From positions 1 to 12,699 of the forward strand of contig JBDTMC010000209.1 of assembly GCA_039934475.1 (NCBI GenBank): DNA of 12,699 nt. The letters are read 5' to 3'. The stretch's first letter is position 1; each line of letters opens with the position of its first letter. This document shows, in pieces, positions 7,308 through 12,699 of this stretch. Made by a program: the position numbers and the translations under genes. The notes beneath the pieces are model-generated. The model had not been told where the DNA came from, searched no databases, and saw only the letters and a program-made list of their open reading frames with translations. This stretch comes from JBDTMC01 sp039934475 (GTDB lineage: Bacteria; Acidobacteriota; Terriglobia; Bryobacterales; Bryobacteraceae).

Positions 7308-7341
7308 CTGAAATGATCCGCGGCTCGATATAAACTATCGA
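7308..7341 (+). promoter_or_regulatory. Possible promoter with overlapping operator-like palindrome before the GH116 gene
   Basis: A TATAAA (7329-7334) resembles a -10 box, with a weak CTGAAA (7308-7313) 15 bases upstream as a possible -35. The -10 overlaps a perfect small inverted repeat, TCGATA (7325-7330) and TATCGA (7336-7341), with a 5-base spacer. The layout would suit a regulator that blocks the promoter. It is the only AT-rich spot between the beta-lactamase-like gene and the ATG at 7364. No good ribosome binding site is visible before that ATG. The spacer is short for a sigma-70 promoter, so this is tentative. Confidence 0.3.
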
Positions 7342-7363
7342 CGAGACTCAAAGTAACCTGCCC

Positions 7364-10009
7364 ATGTCGAACCGAAGAAAGTTTTTGCAAACCCTGAGCC
7401 TCGCCTCAGGAGTCGCCCCATCGCTCACCGCCGTGCAGACGCCTCCGGCGAAGGACACCGCGCCAGCAACGCAAGCTCGTCCTCCGCGCGTGCGCTACCC
7501 TCGCGTCTTCACCCACGAAAAACTGGCCATGCTCGCCTTTCCACTGGGTGGCGTTGCCGCGGGCTCCATCAGTCTCGGCGGGCGCGGCAACCTCCGCGAT
7601 TGGGAGATCTTCAACCGGCCCGACAAAGGTCTTGCCCCCGGCTATGCTCTCCCCTCGCTCTGGGTTCAGATGGGCAACGCAAAACCAGTCGCCCGCGTCC
7701 TCGAAGCGCGCTACCTCCCGCCCTACGAAGGCTCCAGCGGCCTCGGCTCCGATAACGCTCCCGGACTCCGTCGCATGGAAGGCGCCACCTTCACCGGCCA
7801 GTATCCTCTCGCCCACATCGCCTTTCGCGATGCCCGCGTGCCCGTGAAAGTCTCGCTCGAAGCTTTCAGCCCCTTCATCCCTCACAACGCCGATGACAGC
7901 GGGCTCCCTGTGGCCATCCTCCGCTACAAGGTCCGTAACCCAACGACGGAAGCCGCCAAAGTCTCCATCGCGTGGTCGCTTGAGAACATGGCAGGCCAGG
8001 ACGGCCGCGAGGCGCTACTCCAACAGCAAGGCTTGCTCCACGGCGTCACTATGAGTAACCCGGCCCTACCCGCGGACCATGAACGCAAGGGTTCCTTCAC
8101 GGTTGCCGTCCTCGACGATGCCGGCGGTAACATCACGTCCCTTCGCGGCTGGCCCCTCGGGCGCTGGTGGAATTCGCCGATGCTCTTCTGGGACGACTTC
8201 ACCGCCGACGGCCTGCTGGGACCGGAGGCGGCGCAGCGCGGCCCCGTCGGAGCCATCTGCCTGCAACGCGAGATCCCCGCCGGCGCCGAAGTTGAGTACA
8301 CGTTTCTGCTCACCTGGCACTATCCCAACCGCACTCCGGAACGCTGCGGCTGGCGCGCTTCGAAGGGCGACGAAAAGGTCGTCATCGGCAACTGGTATTC
8401 CGCTCGCTTTCCCGACGCCTGGGCCGCCGCCGTCTATGCCGCGGAGAACCTCCCGCGTCTGGAAAAAGCTACCAAGCAGTTCGCCACCGCCCTCCGCGAC
8501 ACCACGCTACCGCCTGCCGTCAAAGAGGCGGCTTCGGCTAACTTCTCCACCCTCGCCACGCAGACCTGCTTCCGCACTGCCGACGGTGAGTTCCATGGCT
8601 TTGAAGGATGCAGCGATCACCAGGGCTGTTGCACCGGCAACTGCACTCACGTCTGGAACTACGAAACCACCACCGCCTATCTTTTCCCCTCCCTCGCCAA
8701 ATCGCTGCGCAAGGCGGCCTACGGGCACTCAGTGGATGAAGACGGAGCCATGCACTTCCGCCAGGTGCTTCCCGATGGCAAGGAACGCTCCGGGTTCGCC
8801 GCGGCCGACGGCCAGATGGGCCAACTCATCCACACTTACATGGACTACTTACTAAGTGGCGATCTGGAGTGGTTACGCGCCATTTACCCCACAGCCAAGA
8901 AGACCATGGAGTATTGCTGGCTCCCCGGCAGTTGGGATGCTGATCGCGATGGCGTCATGGAAGGGGTTCAGCACAACACCTACGACGTGGAATTCTACGG
9001 ACCCAATCCGCAGTGCGGCATCTACTATCTGGGCGGCTTGTGCGCCATGCGCGAGTTGGCCCTCGCTGTGGGCGACGACGCGATGGCATCCGAGTGCGCG
9101 CGCCTCTTTGAGAGCGGGCGCCAGTGGATCGATGCCAACCTCTTCAACGGCGAATACTACATCCAAAAGGTGCGTGGCCTGCCGCGCGAGAAGATCATTA
9201 AAACGGCCATGAGTTCGATGGGCTCTGCCGATACCCAGAACCCGGAATACCAGGTGGGCGATGGCTGCCTGGTGGATCAGATGGTGGGCCAGTATTTGGC
9301 GGAGGTCGCCGGTCTGGGCGCCTTGGTCGATCCCGCGCACTGCCGCAAAACGCTCCAATCCATCTATCGCTATAACTACAAGCGCAACCTTTACGATCAC
9401 GATTCCGTACAGCGCATCTTTGCCTTGAACGATGAGGCAGCCATCATCATCTGCGACTACGGCAAGGGCACGCGCCCACACATTCCCTTCCCGTATTGGG
9501 CCGAAGTCATGACCGGGTTTGAGTACTCCGCGGCCACGCACATGATGTATGCCGGCATGGTCAAAGAGGGTGTGGAGTGCGTGGAGAACATCCGCGCCCG
9601 CTACGACGGCGAACGCCGCAATCCGTGGAACGAAGCCGAATGCGGACACCACTACGCGCGCGCCATGGCCGCGTGGTCCGGCGTTCTGGCGCTCAGTGGC
9701 TTCCGCTATGATGGGGCAATGAAAGAGATTGAGGCGTTGCCGCGCTGGAAGGTCACGGCCTTCCAATCCATCTGGATGACGGCCACCGGCTGGGGCATGT
9801 TCCAGCAATCGGGTGGCAAGACCACGGTGCATGTCCTCTCCGGGCGCCTCCCTCTACGGTCCGCCATCGTGCCGGCCGGGGCCGCCTCGGCCACTCTCGA
9901 CGGCCAGCATGTCCCGGTCAAAGTAACCCAGGCGAAAGGCCAGTCGCGACTCCAGTTTGTCGAGGATATCGTGGTCGCCGAAGGAGGCACCCTTGTCTTC
10001 CAAGCCTGA
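7364..10009 (+). CDS. GH116 beta-glycosidase (GBA2-like), Tat-exported
   Basis: An 881-residue glycoside hydrolase. The N-terminus N-R-R-K-F-L-Q at 3-9 followed by a hydrophobic stretch is a twin-arginine signal, so the enzyme should be exported folded. An N-terminal beta-sandwich domain (about 40-370, opening with P-L-G-G-V-A-A-G-S-I) precedes an alpha-barrel catalytic domain. By alignment from memory with GBA2, TxGH116 and SSO1353, the nucleophile is Glu414 (F-E-G) and the acid/base Asp541 (N-T-Y-D). Their 127-residue spacing equals that I recall for SSO1353 (E335/D462). Glu757 and Arg766 in the P-W-N-E-A-E-C-G...H-Y-A-R segment match the glucose-binding E777/R786 of TxGH116. Likely substrates are beta-glucosides or beta-xylosides; glucosylceramide activity cannot be assumed. 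It is first gene of an operon, with the GTPase gene starting inside its last codons. Recognisable ribosome binding site is lacking. Confidence 0.93.
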   Translation: MSNRRKFLQTLSLASGVAPSLTAVQTPPAKDTAPATQARPPRVRYPRVFTHEKLAMLAFPLGGVAAGSISLGGRGNLRDWEIFNRPDKGLAPGYALPSLWVQMGNAKPVARVLEARYLPPYEGSSGLGSDNAPGLRRMEGATFTGQYPLAHIAFRDARVPVKVSLEAFSPFIPHNADDSGLPVAILRYKVRNPTTEAAKVSIAWSLENMAGQDGREALLQQQGLLHGVTMSNPALPADHERKGSFTVAVLDDAGGNITSLRGWPLGRWWNSPMLFWDDFTADGLLGPEAAQRGPVGAICLQREIPAGAEVEYTFLLTWHYPNRTPERCGWRASKGDEKVVIGNWYSARFPDAWAAAVYAAENLPRLEKATKQFATALRDTTLPPAVKEAASANFSTLATQTCFRTADGEFHGFEGCSDHQGCCTGNCTHVWNYETTTAYLFPSLAKSLRKAAYGHSVDEDGAMHFRQVLPDGKERSGFAAADGQMGQLIHTYMDYLLSGDLEWLRAIYPTAKKTMEYCWLPGSWDADRDGVMEGVQHNTYDVEFYGPNPQCGIYYLGGLCAMRELALAVGDDAMASECARLFESGRQWIDANLFNGEYYIQKVRGLPREKIIKTAMSSMGSADTQNPEYQVGDGCLVDQMVGQYLAEVAGLGALVDPAHCRKTLQSIYRYNYKRNLYDHDSVQRIFALNDEAAIIICDYGKGTRPHIPFPYWAEVMTGFEYSAATHMMYAGMVKEGVECVENIRARYDGERRNPWNEAECGHHYARAMAAWSGVLALSGFRYDGAMKEIEALPRWKVTAFQSIWMTATGWGMFQQSGGKTTVHVLSGRLPLRSAIVPAGAASATLDGQHVPVKVTQAKGQSRLQFVEDIVVAEGGTLVFQA

Positions 10010-11042
10010 TACACGGCCGGTGATTGTCCTGGTGGGCGGCTTCCTCGGCGCCGGCAAAACGACATTATTGATTCGAGCGGCACAGGAGTTGACAGCCGAC
10101 GGCGTGAAGGCCGTTTTGATCACCAACGACCAGGGTGGGAGCCTGGTGGATACGGACTTTGCCCAAAGCGCGGGCATCCGTACCGGAGAAGTGATCGGCG
10201 GCTGTTTCTGCTGCCGCTTTTCCGACTTAGTCGCTCAGGCGCGCCAGTTACGCGAGTATGCGCCCCAAGTAATCCTCGCCGAGCCGGTGGGCAGTTGCAC
10301 CGACATCGTCGCCACCACCGTGCGCCCGCTGGAGCAGATTTACGCGGCTGAATTCCGCGTCGCCCCTTTCACGGTGCTGGTGGACCCGCACCGCACGGCT
10401 GCGATTGAAAGAGACCCCTCAGCGGCGTTCCTCTACCGGAAGCAGATCGAAGAGGCCGACTTACTCTGTTACACTCACTCCGACTTACCAGGTGAATTCA
10501 CGCCCATCGCCGGGCGGTCGGTTCGCAAACTGAGCGGGCGAACCGGCGAAGGCGTGCGGGCGTGGCTCAATGAAGTCCTCAGCGGCGCGGCTATGCCCAA
10601 GCACCGCGTCATGGATATCGATTACGCCGTGTATGCCGAGGCCGAAGCCGCATTGGGCTGGGTGAACTGGGAAGCCGAAGTGAAACTCCGGCGGGCCGCG
10701 ATGCCGGCTGCCGTCTTAGGTCCGCTGTTTGACGACATTGACGCGCAGCTTACTAAGTCCGGCGAACGCATCTTCCATCTGAAGGGCACCGCAGCGGGTG
10801 GGACAGGCACCGTGAAGGCGGCAATCACCGCCAATGGCGACCAGCCGGCCGTGGAAGGCAACCTCACCGCCGCGCCCGTACGCAGCCTTCGTCTGCTGGT
10901 CAACCTGCGGGCGCTGGGAGAACCGTCGGTCCTGTTGGCGGCCATCAATGAATGCGCTGCCCGCATCGACGGATCGGTGGATGTCCGGCATTCCGAAGCG
11001 TTCCGGCCTTCGCCGCCCAAACCGGAATTTCGCGTCGCCTGA
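9993..11042 (+). CDS. CobW/COG0523-family P-loop GTPase (putative metallochaperone)
   Basis: The 349-residue product has Walker A G-F-L-G-A-G-K-T-T at 16-24, the family's metal-site motif C-F-C-C at 71-74 (C-x-C-C), an A-E-P-V-G strand end at 96-100 where relatives have the E-x-x-G segment, and a C-terminal domain (about 205-345). Relatives deliver zinc, cobalt or other metals at the cost of GTP. The guanine-recognition N-K-x-D motif reads T-H-S-D at 161-164, so nucleotide preference may be altered. The frame is open further upstream, but TTG 9993 is chosen because AAGGAGG (9981-9987) lies 5 bases before it. This leaves a 17-base overlap with the GH116 gene and implies translational coupling. 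No export signal; cytoplasmic. No obvious metalloprotein client is nearby, although the family often sits beside its target. Confidence 0.88.
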   Translation: MSSKPDTRPVIVLVGGFLGAGKTTLLIRAAQELTADGVKAVLITNDQGGSLVDTDFAQSAGIRTGEVIGGCFCCRFSDLVAQARQLREYAPQVILAEPVGSCTDIVATTVRPLEQIYAAEFRVAPFTVLVDPHRTAAIERDPSAAFLYRKQIEEADLLCYTHSDLPGEFTPIAGRSVRKLSGRTGEGVRAWLNEVLSGAAMPKHRVMDIDYAVYAEAEAALGWVNWEAEVKLRRAAMPAAVLGPLFDDIDAQLTKSGERIFHLKGTAAGGTGTVKAAITANGDQPAVEGNLTAAPVRSLRLLVNLRALGEPSVLLAAINECAARIDGSVDVRHSEAFRPSPPKPEFRVA

Positions 11043-11087
11043 TTAGTTTACCTACCGAAAAGCAATGCGCCCCGTCTGATCCAAGCG

Positions 11088-12212
11088 ATGCTGCGCCACA
11101 TCGTTGTATTCGCCGTCGCCGTTGTCTCTGCCCACGCAGTTACAATTCCCCCCGACTCGCCACGTTGGGAACTCGAAGGGGAAGCCAAGCCGGCTGACTA
11201 CCAGGGCCGCAAGTGCCTGTTCCTCGATGGCGGCGGCGCTACTGTGAAGGATCTCGAGATGCGTGACGGAGTCATCGATGTCGATGTGTCAACCCCAGCC
11301 AACCGCGGCTTCTTCGGCATTCAATTCAGGATTGCCGGTGACAACGCCAACGCCGAATGGGTCTATCTACGGCAGCATAAGTCCGGTCTTCCCGACGCCC
11401 TGCAATACACGCCGGTGCTGAACACCGGCCTCAACTGGCAGCTCTACAACGGGCCGGGATTCACCGGCGCGGTCGATATCCCGAAGGATACGTGGTTCCA
11501 TATGCGCCTCGAGGTGACCGGAGCGCAGGCTAAGCTTTACGTGAAGGACATGGACAAACCCGCGCTTGTGATGACCGACTTAAAAAGCGGTGTCCAGAAA
11601 GGCCAGATCGCGCTTGCCGTCTTGACGGGCGCGACGTACTTCTCCAATTTCGAAGTTCGGACGACGCCCGACGTTCCCTGGGAGCGCCACTGGCCGGATA
11701 TGCCGAAAGGCACACTTACTAAGTGGAGTCTCTCTCCTGCCTACGATGCCTTGACTCGCAATCCGGAGAAGACCCTGGACGCGGCCGAAGGCGGCACCAT
11801 CCACTGGCAGGAGGTTGAGGCGGAGCCCCCCGGCATCGTGCCGATCAACCGCTATCGCGAGAGCCCCCATCCCAGAATCACCTTTGCGACCGACTTCTCC
11901 AAACGCCTCGACCCTCAGCCGGGCACGAAGCTGGCGTACGCGCGGACCGGCATCGACTCCGATCTCGACCGGGTGAAGAAGCTCGCCATCGGCTACAGCG
12001 ACGACGTCAGCGTCTTCCTGAACGGCAAGATCCTCTTCCGCGGCCGCAGCGCCCAGAAGTTCCGCGACCCCGGATTCCTGGGCATCATGAACCCGGAAAA
12101 TGACACGCTCTACCTCCCGCTCCGCAAGGGCCGCAACGAACTCATGCTCGCAGTCAGCGAACTCGGCGGCGGCTGGGGCTTCATCTGCCGCTTGGAAGAG
12201 GTCGGCGAGTAG
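11088..12212 (+). CDS. Secreted two-domain lectin-like protein, function unknown
   Basis: The product has 374 residues with a short Sec signal peptide (about 1-17, ending A-H-A). Residues 25-192 read as a concanavalin A/LamG-like beta-sandwich: strand-rich with G-V-I-D-V-D-V, G-F-F-G-I-Q-F-R, W-F-H-M-R-L-E-V and I-A-L-A-V-L-T...F-S-N-F-E-V-R, typical of laminin-G or DUF1080-like folds. Residues 205-372 form a second sandwich with V-S-V-F-L-N-G-K at 307-314, a Y-L-P-L-R-K-G-R-N strand turn at 342-350 and G-G-G-W-G-F near 360-365, resembling galactose-binding-like carbohydrate modules. I do not recognise a named family or catalytic residues. It lies 45 bases after the GTPase gene in the same frame and direction, so it probably belongs to the GH116 operon and may bind a glycan. 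The ribosome binding site before ATG 11088 is poor, and no other start codon is in frame back to the upstream stop. Confidence 0.8.
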   Translation: MLRHIVVFAVAVVSAHAVTIPPDSPRWELEGEAKPADYQGRKCLFLDGGGATVKDLEMRDGVIDVDVSTPANRGFFGIQFRIAGDNANAEWVYLRQHKSGLPDALQYTPVLNTGLNWQLYNGPGFTGAVDIPKDTWFHMRLEVTGAQAKLYVKDMDKPALVMTDLKSGVQKGQIALAVLTGATYFSNFEVRTTPDVPWERHWPDMPKGTLTKWSLSPAYDALTRNPEKTLDAAEGGTIHWQEVEAEPPGIVPINRYRESPHPRITFATDFSKRLDPQPGTKLAYARTGIDSDLDRVKKLAIGYSDDVSVFLNGKILFRGRSAQKFRDPGFLGIMNPENDTLYLPLRKGRNELMLAVSELGGGWGFICRLEEVGE

Positions 12213-12221
12213 ACTCCCCGG

Positions 12222-12539
12222 CTAATCGCTGAAACGCCAGGGGACGATTGGCGTTTCTCCCACACGGACTTCTTCGATATAGCTCCCGCTGTGCTTCGAT
12301 GGCGCCGTGCCGCTGGATGCGTAGGCCGGGCTGTGGCATACCCGGTACGACAGGATGTGGCGCCACTTCCCATCCTTAAGACGAATGGTCATTCCGTTTG
12401 GGTGGTCCGCCATCCACTTGTCCGGGTGCTCGCCTTCGCCTCGCTGCGCCGAGGGCGGTTCGCCAAAGTCTTTCAAACAGTCGCGAATCAGTCGGGGAGC
12501 CTCAATCGCCGTGCGGTCGGGAGTGAGTGGCCAGATCAC
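12222..12539 (-). CDS. Small hypothetical protein, possibly 5'-truncated
   Basis: I do not recognise this 105-codon ORF. It ends at 12222, nine bases from the stop of the convergent lectin-like gene. Codons favour G or C in the third position like their neighbours, and the product (W-P-L-T-P-D-R, W-M-A-D-H-P-N-G, G-S-Y-I-E-E-V-R-V-G) looks like genuine protein without a signal peptide or membrane segment. The only usual start is GTG 12539, which has just a weak GAGAAG-like stretch before it and falls inside what reads like a beta strand. The frame stays open upstream to 12689 with no ATG, GTG or TTG, but that stretch is antisense to a trpC fragment. The true 5' end may therefore have been lost at a junction near 12550. 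It could be a pseudogene. Confidence 0.45.
   Translation of the reverse strand: MIWPLTPDRTAIEAPRLIRDCLKDFGEPPSAQRGEGEHPDKWMADHPNGMTIRLKDGKWRHILSYRVCHSPAYASSGTAPSKHSGSYIEEVRVGETPIVPWRFSD
12231..12257. terminator. Hairpin after the lectin-like gene (possible transcript end)
   Basis: GAAACGCCA (12231-12239) and TGGCGTTTC (12249-12257) form a perfect 9-base stem with a 9-base loop, starting 19 bases after the stop at 12212. It is well placed to protect or end the operon transcript, but TCTCCC rather than a T-run follows on the plus strand. It overlaps the last codons of the leftward hypothetical ORF, so it can also be a coincidence of coding sequence. Rho-independent termination is only weakly supported. 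Confidence 0.4.
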
Positions 12540-12563
12540 GAGCTTCTCGCGGCCACGCCCTTT

Positions 12564-12662
12564 CTTCAGCGTCTCGGGTACAAAGGGTTTCTTATTGGTG
12601 AGGTGTTGATGCGAGCTGAAAGCCCAGCGCGGGCATTGCGCTCCCTGATCGGCGACAGGTAA
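12564..12662 (+). pseudogene. trpC: 3' fragment of indole-3-glycerol-phosphate synthase gene
   Basis: Codons 12564-12662 read L-Q-R-L-G-Y-K-G-F-L-I-G-E-V-L-M-R-A-E-S followed by P-A-R-A-L-R-S-L-I-G-D-R and a TAA. This is the hallmark C-terminal end of TrpC: the G-F-L-I-G-E-x-L-M-R strand and phosphate-binding loop, then the final helix. Normal TrpC has about 255-270 residues. Upstream of about 12564 the same frame loses all resemblance; in particular the A-E-S-G-I segment that should lie some 20 residues earlier is absent. Only the last 12% or so of the gene is present, so it cannot be functional. It lies back to back with the leftward hypothetical ORF, which also seems to lack its 5' end here. 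No trpA, trpB, trpD or trpF genes are in the window. Confidence 0.8.
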
Positions 12663-12699
12663 AAGGTCGCAATACGTCTTAACTGTCGTCTAAAAACGC

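Noticed and set aside
8079..9832. Long overlapping frames within the GH116 gene on both strands
   Set aside because: The GH116 frame holds all conserved motifs across this stretch; the others are Ser/Pro/Arg- or His/Val-rich shadows.
9957..9992. Upstream TTG start for the GTPase
   Set aside because: TTG 9993 has AAGGAGG at 5-base spacing and begins just before the first conserved strand; the extra 12 residues have no support.
12291..12563. Plus-strand frame leading into the trpC tail taken as a whole gene
   Set aside because: Only the part from about 12564 resembles TrpC. The upstream part is Arg/Val-rich and antisense to a better-looking ORF.

Overview
The window is GC-rich, tightly packed DNA. 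It most resembles an Acidobacteriota genome of the Bryobacter/Solibacter type. That is an inference from gene style: a Tat-exported GH116 glycosidase, an S53-like secreted protein, a small lysine-rich ORF and a REP-like palindrome. There is no rRNA, tRNA or marker gene here to prove it. I see no CRISPR array, transposase or integrase. No gene-free stretch exceeds about 260 bases.

Left part (1-3777). The 3' part of an M19 membrane dipeptidase reads rightward and meets a complete leftward phosphoglucomutase gene (pgm) with a 4-base overlap. Upstream of pgm is a gene-free strip holding one long, almost perfect inverted repeat (2443-2547) of REP/RAYT style. Next is a leftward secreted S53-like (sedolisin) protein whose catalytic residues all appear to be replaced.

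Middle (3778-7276). A divergent intergenic region with a 10-bp hairpin precedes a Rieske-FAD reductase fusion. Immediately behind that gene lies a displaced 62-base copy of an internal pgm segment. Then come a 37-residue lysine-rich ORF with a strong ribosome binding site and a secreted serine beta-lactamase-like hydrolase.

Right part (7277-12212). Three same-strand genes form a probable operon: a Tat-exported GH116 beta-glycosidase, a CobW-like P-loop GTPase overlapping it by 17 bases, and a secreted two-domain lectin-like protein 45 bases further on. The two exported proteins suggest work on beta-linked glucoside or xyloside substrates. The role of the cytoplasmic GTPase beside them is unexplained.

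Right edge (12213-12699). A small leftward hypothetical ORF abuts a rightward trpC 3' fragment of about 33 codons. Both appear to lack their 5' ends at nearly the same point near 12550, which looks like a rearrangement breakpoint. Together with the stray pgm fragment, this makes two orphan pieces of housekeeping genes in under 8 kb. No obvious defence or mobile system is present. The best leads are the gene fragments, the lysine-rich small ORF, the degenerate S53 protein and the GH116-GTPase-lectin operon.
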